Assembly (NCBI RefSeq): GCF_022898935.1
Contig: NZ_JALIRP010000013.1
Location: forward strand, 1 to 64,000
Source of the DNA: Paenibacillus mangrovi
GTDB taxonomy: Bacteria > Bacillota > Bacilli > Paenibacillales > Paenibacillaceae
Length of the DNA: 64,000 nucleotides
Direction of reading: 5' to 3'
Below are positions 1-8,090 of this stretch, one piece after another (the first letter of the stretch is position 1; each line of letters starts with the position of its first letter). Both the position numbers and the translations under genes were made by a program. The notes under the pieces were generated by a model that searched no databases, was not told the DNA's origin, and was given only the letters and a program-made list of their open reading frames with translations.

Positions 1-74
1 GTTTTATACGACGCTTTACCTTCTAGATAAGCCAGGACAGCTTCTAATTTCTCTTCAGTTGAGTATTTAGCCAA
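1..74 (-). CDS. IS3-family transposase OrfA, N-terminal part
   Basis: Translation from TTG at 74 gives a start like AKYSTEEKLEAVLAYLEG, the first helices of the helix-turn-helix OrfA proteins that bind the ends of IS3-family elements. A GGAGGTG ribosome site lies 8-10 bases upstream. Only 24 codons are visible before the window edge. Whether the copy is intact cannot be judged. The family call rests on this short stretch and on the terminal sequence at 115-127. Confidence 0.6.
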   Translation of the reverse strand, partial: MAKYSTEEKLEAVLAYLEGKASYK

Positions 75-87
75 AAAAACTACACCT

Positions 88-116
88 CCAATTGTTAGAC
101 TGTGTCTAACAATTGG
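88..116. repeat. Perfect 13-bp inverted repeat in the IS leader
   Basis: Arms CCAATTGTTAGAC (88-100) and GTCTAACAATTGG (104-116) are separated by 3 bases, between the IS end and OrfA. It could fold in RNA as a tight hairpin next to the OrfA ribosome site, limiting transposase translation, or act as a DNA site for a dimer. The role is inference. Confidence 0.7.
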
Positions 117-249
117 GGTGCAGTTCATCTCTGTGGCTCCTTTTATGAATTAAAGTAAAATTTCTAGAACGAAATCCAGTCTAATCTGAAAATTTGTTTC
201 TTTATAAGGAACAGTGTAAACCGTTTGAAGGTAAGGCCGCTTCTTATTC

Positions 250-1185
250 TTAACGGATAATTCCCCGAATCTCATCCAAACTCTTAATATTCTCCTTCTC
301 CATAAAGCTCTGCAGTCCGGCAAGAAGATCTTCTCCCGCACGTAGGTTCATGAAGTTGTAAGTACCGACCTGAACGACTTCCGCACCGGCCATGATGAAT
401 TCAATGATATCGGATGCCGACGAGATTCCACCCATACCCATAACGGGAATCGTTACTTGCCGGGCAACCTGATGCACCATGCGCAGGGCAATGGGTTTGA
501 TGGCCGGGCCGGACAAGCCGGCGTACAGATTCGAGAAGACGCTCCGGCGCTGATGAATATCGATCTTCATACCCGAAAAAGTATTCACCAAAGAGACGCA
601 ATCCGCGCCTTCCTCTTCGCACATGACCGCCATCTCTACGATATTTTCCGCATTGGGCGACAGCTTCACGGCAAGAGGCAGCGATGTGACCTGACGCACT
701 TCACGGACGACTTCTCTGGCAATGGCTGTTTGGATGCCGAAGGCCATGCCGCCTTCCTTCACGTTGGGGCAGGAGATGTTCAGTTCGATCATATCTATGG
801 CACGAAGCCCCGCTTTACGGCGTTCTTCGGTATCCTTCGTTATTTTCTGCGCACCCCGCACATATTCCTCGATGCTGCTCCCGCCCAGATTGGCAATTTT
901 AACGGGCTCGATCGTTTCCCAGAACTTCATTCCTTCGGCGAGAAAGGCATCGATTCCCGGGTTCTCCAAACCGACGCTGTTCATCATGCCCCCGGATGTT
1001 TCCCACACACGAGTTCCGCTATTTCCAGGGCGAGGCTCAAGGGTCAGACCCTTGGACGCAATCCCTCCAAGCTTATTGATATCGTAGTACTTGGCGTATT
1101 CTTGTCCAAATCCGAACGTTCCGGATGCCATCACGATGGGATTGTTGAATGGAATGCCGGCGATATTACAAGCTAAGTTCCGCAT
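250..1185 (-). CDS. pyrD: Dihydroorotate dehydrogenase B, catalytic subunit
   Basis: This 311-residue FMN enzyme oxidises dihydroorotate to orotate, the fourth step of UMP synthesis. It works as a cytoplasmic heterotetramer with PyrK, using NAD+. Class 1B is shown by the active-site cysteine C139 in ELNISCPNVKEGG, the N-terminal ASGTFGFG stretch, and the C-terminal phosphate-binding region around GMGGISSASD. It overlaps the end of pyrK by 20 bases, which suggests translational coupling. No other pyr genes are here: an IS end lies downstream and a CotS-like gene upstream. Either the pair has been separated from the main pyr operon or it is a standalone locus. Confidence 0.96.
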   Translation of the reverse strand: MRNLACNIAGIPFNNPIVMASGTFGFGQEYAKYYDINKLGGIASKGLTLEPRPGNSGTRVWETSGGMMNSVGLENPGIDAFLAEGMKFWETIEPVKIANLGGSSIEEYVRGAQKITKDTEERRKAGLRAIDMIELNISCPNVKEGGMAFGIQTAIAREVVREVRQVTSLPLAVKLSPNAENIVEMAVMCEEEGADCVSLVNTFSGMKIDIHQRRSVFSNLYAGLSGPAIKPIALRMVHQVARQVTIPVMGMGGISSASDIIEFIMAGAEVVQVGTYNFMNLRAGEDLLAGLQSFMEKENIKSLDEIRGIIR

Positions 1186-1876
1186 GCCACTGCACCTCCT
1201 CCGCTAGAAATACAGGACCATCCGTACACACCTTGCGATTGCCGTTCTTGTTCATCACGGTGCAAACGTAACATGCCCCAATGCCGCATGCCATCCGTTT
1301 CTCAAAAGAGACATACACCTTCGTGTCCTGCCCTTCCGCCATCCTCGCAGCTTCCTTCATCATGCCGAGTGGACCGCACACAAATGCGTATTCGTATGAG
1401 CTTAGATCCAAGGCATCCAGCACACTGCCGCCGATCTGTACTACAAGCTTGTCCGTGTAGGGTTTAAAAGCATCCGTCAAATAGGATTGATCCTGGAAGC
1501 CAAGATATATATCCGGTTTATCCAGCTGCTTGGCGGTATACAGTAAAGGAGCAATGCCTATCCCGCCTCCTATAAGGGCAACCCGTCCTTTAACATGCGG
1601 AAATCCATTGCCTAATGGGCCCTCCAATTGGATGCTGTCCCCTTTATGAAGCTTTGCCAATAAGCGAGTGCCTTCTCCGGCAATTTTATATAGGAATTGA
1701 ATGCTGTCTTTCTCTATGTTGAAAATACTAATGGGACGAGACAGTATAGGGGCATCCTGCCAAGCCCGCATCATAAAAAATTGCCCCATACGTGCTTCTT
1801 GAAATTGTCCCTCCACCGTCATGAGGTAAATGCCATCACAGATGCGTTCGTTGGAAAGAATCGTATACACAAGCAT
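1166..1876 (-). CDS. pyrK: Dihydroorotate dehydrogenase B, electron-transfer subunit
   Basis: This 236-residue partner of PyrD carries FAD and a [2Fe-2S] cluster and passes electrons from dihydroorotate to NAD+. The FAD motif RPISIFN is at residues 47-53. The nucleotide-binding GGGIGIAP is near 103-110. The cluster cysteines are C197, C202, C205 and C217, in the usual C-x4-C-x2-C-xn-C pattern. The stop overlaps the pyrD start. About 137 bases separate it from the upstream gene on the same strand, room for its own promoter, though I could not assign one. No PyrR-type attenuator is evident. Confidence 0.95.
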   Translation of the reverse strand: MLVYTILSNERICDGIYLMTVEGQFQEARMGQFFMMRAWQDAPILSRPISIFNIEKDSIQFLYKIAGEGTRLLAKLHKGDSIQLEGPLGNGFPHVKGRVALIGGGIGIAPLLYTAKQLDKPDIYLGFQDQSYLTDAFKPYTDKLVVQIGGSVLDALDLSSYEYAFVCGPLGMMKEAARMAEGQDTKVYVSFEKRMACGIGACYVCTVMNKNGNRKVCTDGPVFLAEEVQWHAELSL

Positions 1877-2013
1877 GCTCCTTTTTTCACGACTATGGAA
1901 AGTCTGATCTAGATGTCATATGGATAGAAAAATCGCGTGTTCTTTCTCCTATCTACTATGCCTGCTCCTTGATCCATCTGACCGTGATACGCATCACTTT
2001 CTTGTATAGAAAA

Positions 2014-3012
2014 TTATTGATTTGACCATGCTGTCAATAATTCTATTGCTTCTAACCGCTGAGGCCACGTCTGATCCATAATACGCAGCAGCTCGCGGCT
2101 TCTTGCGCGGCCCGGGAATCGGAAAGCCGACCAGGGTTCCCGGGGCAATCGATATAATGCGGCAATTAATTTTCGCTCGGCGCGGCTTAAAGTTCTGCGT
2201 TCTTCGTATCCCTTCAGGAACGATTGGATGAACTTGGGATTGAATTGAGTTGTGTTCATGATCGATTTGGCTGTATCGACATAGGTGGAGCCAATCCGGA
2301 TCCGGTCCCAGTCGATGATAAACAGACGGCCACCATCAGAAATAATGACGTTAGGTGAGGTAACATCGTTGTGAATCAGTGCAGGACGAGCCTTTTCCTG
2401 CTTCATCAGATTTACGATTTGCGGGTTTGCAAGATCAGTCCATGCCCGGTCCGAAAGAGACTTGTAGGATTCCCCATACTTACTGACCCATTGTTTGTAC
2501 CCTGCTCTGTGGGAAGAGTGTGCCATGCCCTTACGGGAGAGACGATCCTGAGTTTTCCATAATTGAATTTGCTCAAAGGTAGGGGACCGCTTCGTACTTT
2601 TTATTCCGGTGGGTGTGGTATGAAGCACGGCGAGGGCAAGGCCCAGCTGTTCAAAGTCTCCCGCCGTTTCCAGGCGGCGCCCCTTAATCCATTCTGTTAT
2701 ATAGAAAGGCCTTCCCTGACTTAATATCCATAATGCGTCCGAATGGGACGGAAGCCATTTAGGCATATAACGGTACTCGCTGTTCATTAAGAGCTTGATA
2801 TAACCTGCAGCTGTGCTAATTTGCGTCACAGTACCTGGGTGAAGGAGTTCACTCCGGAAAAAGGGTTTTAGCGCGTAGGTCCCAGCGTCTGTTTGCACCT
2901 GAATAACAGCGTTTTTACGGTAAAAGGAGGCGATCGGCGTTGATTTCAGCATGTTCAGACCGAATTGACGGGTGATGCTGCGAATTTGTGTGCTTTTGTA
3001 GGTATCAGCCAT
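2014..3012 (-). CDS. CotS-like spore-coat kinase/phosphotransferase family protein
   Basis: This 332-residue protein has an aminoglycoside-phosphotransferase-like kinase fold. The catalytic loop HNDVTSPNVI and the metal-binding IDWDRI correspond to Brenner-type HxDxxxxN and D motifs. Length and overall pattern resemble the CotS/YutH/YsxE family, often tied to the spore coat or endospore formation. I chose ATG 3012 because AAAGGAG lies 9 bases before it; an upstream in-frame ATG at 3030 has no such site. The substrate is unknown. A choline- or sugar-kinase-like enzyme is an alternative. Confidence 0.75.
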   Translation of the reverse strand: MADTYKSTQIRSITRQFGLNMLKSTPIASFYRKNAVIQVQTDAGTYALKPFFRSELLHPGTVTQISTAAGYIKLLMNSEYRYMPKWLPSHSDALWILSQGRPFYITEWIKGRRLETAGDFEQLGLALAVLHTTPTGIKSTKRSPTFEQIQLWKTQDRLSRKGMAHSSHRAGYKQWVSKYGESYKSLSDRAWTDLANPQIVNLMKQEKARPALIHNDVTSPNVIISDGGRLFIIDWDRIRIGSTYVDTAKSIMNTTQFNPKFIQSFLKGYEERRTLSRAERKLIAALYRLPREPWSAFRFPGRARSRELLRIMDQTWPQRLEAIELLTAWSNQ

Positions 3013-3188
3013 AGAATGAGCTCCTTTCATCGTAAATCGGATCTCTCTGTGAAGGCGGGCGATGGACGTTTGTTCATATTATATTCGCCCGAGAATAGAG
3101 TGTATGGATGAATGCCGTGTTCGAATCAAATACATTAGAGATATGCTGCACCATTTTCCGATCGATGAACGATCAAATATTTGCGGGG

Positions 3189-3944
3189 GTGAGTGAATTG
3201 GATCAACTCAAAAAACAGCGGGTAAACTACGGCATCGATGCGCCCGTCGTCGTACGTAACATTTTGCTGATCGGTGCTGGATTTCTCCTTCTTGGCATCG
3301 CGGCTTTTTTTATTTTTCCGAGACAGCTGCAATGGATGGGGATCGTGATTGGACTCATTTGCTTATTTTCCTTTCTGGTCGTTTCGGCCGAGGCATTGTA
3401 CATGATATGGAGCAGCAAAGTAGGGAAGTTTCGCGAGCGGGAGAGGTTGCTTGATCTTGTGGCGCTTCGCGGCGACGAGAAGGTCCTGGATGTCGGATGC
3501 GGGCGGGGGCTTGTGCTGAATGCGGCCGCCCACAGGCTAACCACGGGAAAAGCAGTCGGCATCGATATTTGGAACAAGCAGGACCAGTCGGGGAACAACC
3601 CCGAAGTGACGCGTAGAAACTCCCTTATCGAAGGAGTGGCAGAGCGGGTAGAAATCGTGAATGGCGATGCGAGGAGCATGCCTTTTGTGGATAATGAATT
3701 CGATGTCGTCGTTTCCAGCCTAGCCATTCATAACATTCCTAGTTCCGATGATCGGTACCGGGCTATCAGCGAGGTTATGCGCGTACTTAAGACCGGCGGC
3801 CGCTTTGCTATTCTTGATTTCCAGCATACACGAGATTATGCGGAAGCATTCAAAACGCTCGGTGCTGTCCATGTACGAATTGTCGGGCCGCACTGGCTGA
3901 TTTTTCCTCCTGTTAGGATCGTAACGGGTCGAAAAGGAACTTAA
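3189..3944 (+). CDS. Membrane-linked class I SAM-dependent methyltransferase
   Basis: Two N-terminal membrane segments (about residues 18-40 and 47-70 from GTG 3189) are followed by a Methyltransf_11-type Rossmann domain. Motif I is VLDVGCGRG, the acidic residue is in GIDIWNK, motif IV lies around FDVVVSSLAIHNI, and VLKTGGRFAILDF follows. The start is uncertain: GTG 3189 or TTG 3198, both near a G-rich ribosome site, fit better than ATG 3108. The substrate cannot be deduced; the membrane anchor suggests a lipid or quinone-like acceptor (inference). The upstream kinase gene is divergent. Confidence 0.8.
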   Translation: MSELDQLKKQRVNYGIDAPVVVRNILLIGAGFLLLGIAAFFIFPRQLQWMGIVIGLICLFSFLVVSAEALYMIWSSKVGKFRERERLLDLVALRGDEKVLDVGCGRGLVLNAAAHRLTTGKAVGIDIWNKQDQSGNNPEVTRRNSLIEGVAERVEIVNGDARSMPFVDNEFDVVVSSLAIHNIPSSDDRYRAISEVMRVLKTGGRFAILDFQHTRDYAEAFKTLGAVHVRIVGPHWLIFPPVRIVTGRKGT

Positions 3945-4012
3945 ATTTAAATCTTGAATATCTAATGTAATCGGATAGTTAAAAATTTGAAGACAGACAG
4001 GAGTTAGATACG

Positions 4013-4360
4013 ATGATAAAAGGTTTCGGGGGAATATTTTGGAGAACTAAGAATCTTGAAGTTATAAAAAAATGGTACAGTGAAGTATTGAAGATTGAAA
4101 TAGAAAATTGGAATGGGACTGTGATAAAACCCCAATTAGGAAATGAGACCATCTTTTCTTTCTTTACCGAGAATGACAGTTATTTTCCAACAGATCAACA
4201 AGTGATGTTAAATTTCCAAGTACATAATCTAAACGAGACTATTCAGCATCTTGAACATATTGGTGTACCTCTTGCAAAGAAAGAAGAGATTAGTGAATTT
4301 GGAAAGTTTATTTGGATTGAAGATCCTGAAGGTCGACTGGTCGAGCTTTGGGAGAAATAA
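4013..4360 (+). CDS. VOC-superfamily (glyoxalase/dioxygenase-fold) protein
   Basis: A single 115-residue vicinal-oxygen-chelate module with the paired beta-alpha-beta-beta-beta layout. It starts with FGGIFWRTKNLEVIKKWYSE and ends with the typical FIWIEDPEGRLVELWE, where the last Glu is the usual metal ligand. The family includes glyoxalase I, antibiotic-binding proteins and dioxygenases, so the substrate is open. It is AT-richer than its neighbours. A strong terminator follows at 4393. Confidence 0.85.
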   Translation: MIKGFGGIFWRTKNLEVIKKWYSEVLKIEIENWNGTVIKPQLGNETIFSFFTENDSYFPTDQQVMLNFQVHNLNETIQHLEHIGVPLAKKEEISEFGKFIWIEDPEGRLVELWEK

Positions 4361-4392
4361 CGAGTTGTAAATTTGGATAGGACCACGTGAGC

Positions 4393-4426
4393 ACAGCTCC
4401 CGTCCCTTTGGGATGGGGCTGTTTCT
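4393..4426 (+). terminator. Rho-independent terminator after the VOC gene
   Basis: CAGCTCCCGTCCC and GGGATGGGGCTG pair across a TTT loop, with one bulge and a G-T pair, followed by TTTCTTT. It sits between convergent genes and may also stop the minus-strand deacetylase transcript. Confidence 0.75.
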
Positions 4427-4433
4427 TTGGACA

Positions 4434-5222
4434 TCAAGGGAATTTTCGAATAAAAGCAGCAATTGACTGTTCGCCTTGTATTCGAACGCGATGGAGAGTT
4501 AAATATCCCTGTTTTTTCTCGGCGTAACCAGGTTTTGTCGTTACGGCAAACTCAAATCCAGCACGCTTAACCACCTGTACTACATCCTGATTGAACTTAC
4601 CGGATGGATAAGCAAAAGCAATTGTGGGATGCCCCAATCTCTTCTCCAGCCTCTGTTTAGCTCCACAAACCTCATCCACAAGTTGTAACTGGTTGATTTT
4701 TGTTAATTCTACATGATGCCTTGTATGCACACCAATTTCAATGGAACCGGATTGTTCCATTTCTTTTATTTGACTCCAATTCAAGTGATTGGGTGAACCA
4801 ATAAAATCGCTGGTGGCAAATATCGTTGCTTTCATTTGAAGCTTTTTTAAAATGGGATAAGCGACTGAGAAATTATCCAAATAGCCATCGTCAAAAGTAA
4901 TCAATATCGGTTTATCCGGAAGCTCTTCATTCGTTTTCCATTTCATTAAATCCTTGAACGTAATGGTATTGTACCCAGTATTCTTTAAATGCTCCATTTG
5001 TTTATAAAATACCTCCGGAGGCACAAAAAGCGTAGATTGATTGATGCCAATCGAATGGTACATCAGAATCGGAATAGATTCTGTGTTGACTCGTGAGATC
5101 GAATGAGTTTTTGGTGCAGATTGATTTTTCTCTATTTGCGATGGGTCAGGAGGACTCGCTTTTTGTTCGCATCCGCTTATTAACATAATAAGTAACGACA
5201 GAAAAATGTGCATAGTATGCAA
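4434..5222 (-). CDS. Polysaccharide deacetylase lipoprotein (CE4/NodB family)
   Basis: An exported deacetylase that probably removes acetyl groups from a cell-wall or capsular glycan. The N-terminus is hydrophobic and ends in LISGC, a lipobox. The NodB domain has the metal-binding ITFDDGY, the HTRHH motif and the later FAYPSGKF stretch. AGGAGG lies 9 bases before TTG 5222; ATG 5213 is the alternative start. It lies 207 bases downstream of the AraC regulator on the same strand, probably with its own promoter. The exact substrate is unknown. Confidence 0.88.
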   Translation of the reverse strand: MHTMHIFLSLLIMLISGCEQKASPPDPSQIEKNQSAPKTHSISRVNTESIPILMYHSIGINQSTLFVPPEVFYKQMEHLKNTGYNTITFKDLMKWKTNEELPDKPILITFDDGYLDNFSVAYPILKKLQMKATIFATSDFIGSPNHLNWSQIKEMEQSGSIEIGVHTRHHVELTKINQLQLVDEVCGAKQRLEKRLGHPTIAFAYPSGKFNQDVVQVVKRAGFEFAVTTKPGYAEKKQGYLTLHRVRIQGEQSIAAFIRKFP

Positions 5223-5429
5223 TTTACTCAACCTCCTCAGTATAAATAACTTGTACATTTCAGTACAAAAAAAACTGGGAGTTTTATCAATGTTACTCGG
5301 TTTTGAGTGTAAAGTTGATTACACCTATTCATTACCTATATCCGATACATTGCCAATAGCAGAGGTTCCGGCCTCCTTACATAAATAGCTGACCATCCGG
5401 TGAAGGCGTACAGAACGAAGTTGACCAAC

Positions 5430-7778
5430 TTAGGATGTCGTCGGCCCCTTTCCCTGGGCGAAGAGCTGGTCCGCCGCTTGTTGTTGCCGGAATTGTCCCG
5501 GGGTAAGTCCAGTCCTGGCTTTGAACAATTTGTTGAAATAGCTGACATTTGCGTACCCGATTTCCCGGCAAATCTCCTCAACGGAAGCGCCTGGCTGCTT
5601 CAAAAGCTCCATGGCCCGCTTGATGCGAAGCTGGATGAGATAATCATTGACGGTCATGCCCTTAGACTCCTTGAAGATGCGCCCTAAATAAGATGAGCTG
5701 CGCTGTACATATTCCGCCACCATATCCACGGAAATATTCTTGTTGTAGTTGGCGTCCATGTATTCCGTCGCCAGCTGGAGGGTTACATCCGTCATTTTGG
5801 AGCGCTTCTCCCGGTGGTAGGCAATGATCTTACTGCAAATAGCCAAGAGGCACTTTTCCATATCCTGTACCGTCTCCGCGCGCGCCAGCGCATCGGTGTA
5901 GGATGACCGTTCGCCGAACACCATGGTCATCTCGCCGCCGGTCTGGACCAGGGTCTTGACGATCTCTCCGCTCAGTTGTACATACAGCTGCTGAATATTG
6001 GCCTTTCCGAGCTTCTGTCCCAGTACCTCCCGGGTGACCGCCCGGATGGCCGAGGTGCATTCCTCCATATCGGTCTGCATCAGGGCTTGCAGGAGCTTTG
6101 TTTCTAGTGCATATGGGTAATAATAAGCCCCTTCCTCCGATTTCCATTCATCAAGTATGGAATAAGGCAGAATTTCGCCTTTTCCAATGTAGATTTTCAA
6201 ATTCAGCGCCTCCAGTGTATCCTTGTAGGCGGTGCGGACCGATGCCTCCCCTGAGTGAATGCGGCTGACGGCCATGGTCACGGAGATGCCGTAACGGGTG
6301 AGAAGATACTGCTTCAGCCTCCTGGCTTGTTCCATCGGGAAGGTATCATCCTTCTCCAGAGGTACGGAGAGGAGGATGACCGTCCGCCTTCCGTCTTTGG
6401 CGAAGATCTCGCCGTCGATATCGGCACCCAGCTCTTCCATAAGTCCATAATGGAGCAGATGGAAGTGGAACGTATCGTCCGGCCCCTTCATCGGATAAGG
6501 TTCCTCCAGCTCGAGCGTGAGGATGGCGAAATGGTTGAAATCGAGCCGGAGCCCCAATAGCTCGCCCGCGTGGTCCGGTCTGCTGACAGGATCGTCCCTG
6601 CCGACGCTCTGAATTAAATCGTTCAGATACTTCTCCTTGATGGCCGTCCGGTTGCCGATGAGCAGTTCATCAACCTTGCGTTTCTCTTTCATTAGCAGTT
6701 CACGGTTGCGGGTCATCAGCTCGAAGGAATGCCGGATGAAGCCAGCCTCGTCTCCGTTGTGTGTCGTCCTGGATTCTTCGTGTCGTTCGGCTTCTTCCGA
6801 GCCTACAATATAGGAAATCACGCTTTGAAGCGGTCGGTACAATCTTCTGGACAAGTAATAGGAAATAGCAACAGCAGCTGTAATGTAAGTTAACGCAACG
6901 GTCCATACCATGATTTTAATACGGTCCATGCCATGCAGAAGGACGGAGCGCTCGGTGATATTGACAAATCTCCAGCCGGTCAATTCCGAGGTGGTGTAAG
7001 TGACGATCTGATCGTCCCTGCCGATGTAGAAGCCGCTCTCCGATGTCATACGGTCCGCATCCAATTGCCCGAGGAGCATTTCTCCGTTAGGGGCATCAGA
7101 GTAGAGCAGTTCCCCCTTTGGACCGAGTACCATGCTTGTTCCCTTCTTGCTCTGGTAATGGCTTAAGTAGTTGGAGAACAGTAGGTCCAGATTCAGATTG
7201 ATGACGATGGCACCCTCCACTTGGCCGATCAGCGGCATCTTCTGGAGAAGGGAGGTAGCGGGATGGTCTGGTGAAAAGCCGTTCTGCCGGCCGGTTATCC
7301 AAACGGTACGGGATTCCGAATCTTGATTCCAGACATCTAGCCAGGACCGGTCTGCAAAGCTCAAAATCGGGGACGTCTTCACCTCGGGACGCGATGTCAG
7401 GACAAGCTCCAGCGGGGCATAATACAAATAAATGGAATCAATGTACGGGCTGAGCTTTTTTTGTTCTTCCACAAAGGCGGATAAATCGATTAGGGAGCTT
7501 ACGGAGAGCTTGCCGCCTATGGTCCGATACAAGTAGGATTGGGCCATGAGCAGGCTTGTGGTGGCATTTCTAATGGTGGTCAGCTCCTTGTGAATCAACT
7601 CCTGCTGCTGGGTCAAGGTGGATTTATTATACTCGATGGAGTTTCGAACGCTGTTGTCGGCCGAAATCCTGTAAGTAATCGTAGAAATGAGAACGACGGT
7701 GGTCAAGGCGATGGCGGTCATAGACAGGAGAAGCTTGACGAACATCGAGTTGTTCTTGATTGCCCAGGTTCCCCGCAT
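5430..7778 (-). CDS. Membrane-bound AraC-family transcriptional regulator with extracellular sensor
   Basis: A 782-residue one-component sensor-regulator. A first membrane segment lies at about residues 12-34 and a second near 288-310. Between them is a Cache-like extracellular region, and a HAMP-like linker follows. The C-terminal 100 residues hold two AraC helix-turn-helix motifs, with CREIGYANVSYFNKLFK in the second. Such regulators usually sit beside LplABC-type importers and respond to oligosaccharides. This one is divergent from the binding-protein gene at 8091. AAAGGGGG lies about 7 bases before the ATG. Direct repeats at 7895-7974 are its likely operators. Confidence 0.9.
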   Translation of the reverse strand: MRGTWAIKNNSMFVKLLLSMTAIALTTVVLISTITYRISADNSVRNSIEYNKSTLTQQQELIHKELTTIRNATTSLLMAQSYLYRTIGGKLSVSSLIDLSAFVEEQKKLSPYIDSIYLYYAPLELVLTSRPEVKTSPILSFADRSWLDVWNQDSESRTVWITGRQNGFSPDHPATSLLQKMPLIGQVEGAIVINLNLDLLFSNYLSHYQSKKGTSMVLGPKGELLYSDAPNGEMLLGQLDADRMTSESGFYIGRDDQIVTYTTSELTGWRFVNITERSVLLHGMDRIKIMVWTVALTYITAAVAISYYLSRRLYRPLQSVISYIVGSEEAERHEESRTTHNGDEAGFIRHSFELMTRNRELLMKEKRKVDELLIGNRTAIKEKYLNDLIQSVGRDDPVSRPDHAGELLGLRLDFNHFAILTLELEEPYPMKGPDDTFHFHLLHYGLMEELGADIDGEIFAKDGRRTVILLSVPLEKDDTFPMEQARRLKQYLLTRYGISVTMAVSRIHSGEASVRTAYKDTLEALNLKIYIGKGEILPYSILDEWKSEEGAYYYPYALETKLLQALMQTDMEECTSAIRAVTREVLGQKLGKANIQQLYVQLSGEIVKTLVQTGGEMTMVFGERSSYTDALARAETVQDMEKCLLAICSKIIAYHREKRSKMTDVTLQLATEYMDANYNKNISVDMVAEYVQRSSSYLGRIFKESKGMTVNDYLIQLRIKRAMELLKQPGASVEEICREIGYANVSYFNKLFKARTGLTPGQFRQQQAADQLFAQGKGPTTS

Positions 7779-7894
7779 GGCAATCCCCCTTTCTTATATT
7801 GTGGCAACGCTTACAAATTCAAAACTCAACCGATCTAAAAACACCGTTAAAGTGAATTATATCTCACAGAGGCGTCATTCGGACAGATGAAAAC

Positions 7895-7974
7895 CGAAAA
7901 ACATACTAAAAACGGAATAACATCATTCGGTTCAAAAGCGTTCGGTAGCCAAAAACATAATAAAAATGGAATGA
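7895..7974. promoter_or_regulatory. Paired direct repeats in the divergent intergenic region
   Basis: Two near-identical units of about 26 bases, at 7895-7920 and 7949-7974, share AAAAACATA then TAAAAA and GGAAT. They start 54 bp apart, about five helical turns. CATTCGG also recurs nearby (7876, 7924). They lie in the 312-bp gap between the AraC-type regulator and the ABC transporter genes. The spacing fits an AraC-type dimer bound on one face of the DNA. The rest of the gap holds no gene. Confidence 0.5.
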
Positions 7975-8090
7975 GAGGATTGTGTATCGGGAAGGAGAAA
8001 GCTTATGTTAAAAATGTAATCGCTCCCATTCCAGCCGGGTCGTAATGCTGGGTGCGGATCACTTCATCCTATTACAGGGGGGATATTCTT

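Larger units (their letters stand above)
1..127 (-). mobile_element. End of an IS3-family insertion sequence
   Basis: The end GGGGTGCAGTTCA at 115-127 reads TGAACTGCACCCC on the minus strand, a terminal sequence type I associate with IS3-family elements of Firmicutes. Just inside it, a ribosome site and a TTG codon open an OrfA-like frame that runs off the left edge. Only about 127 bp of the element is in the window, so its other end and any target duplication cannot be checked. It lies 122 bp downstream of pyrD. Confidence 0.7.

Noticed and set aside
457..1176. A 239-codon plus-strand frame over pyrD
   Set aside because: Antisense shadow of pyrD, without its own motifs or ribosome site.
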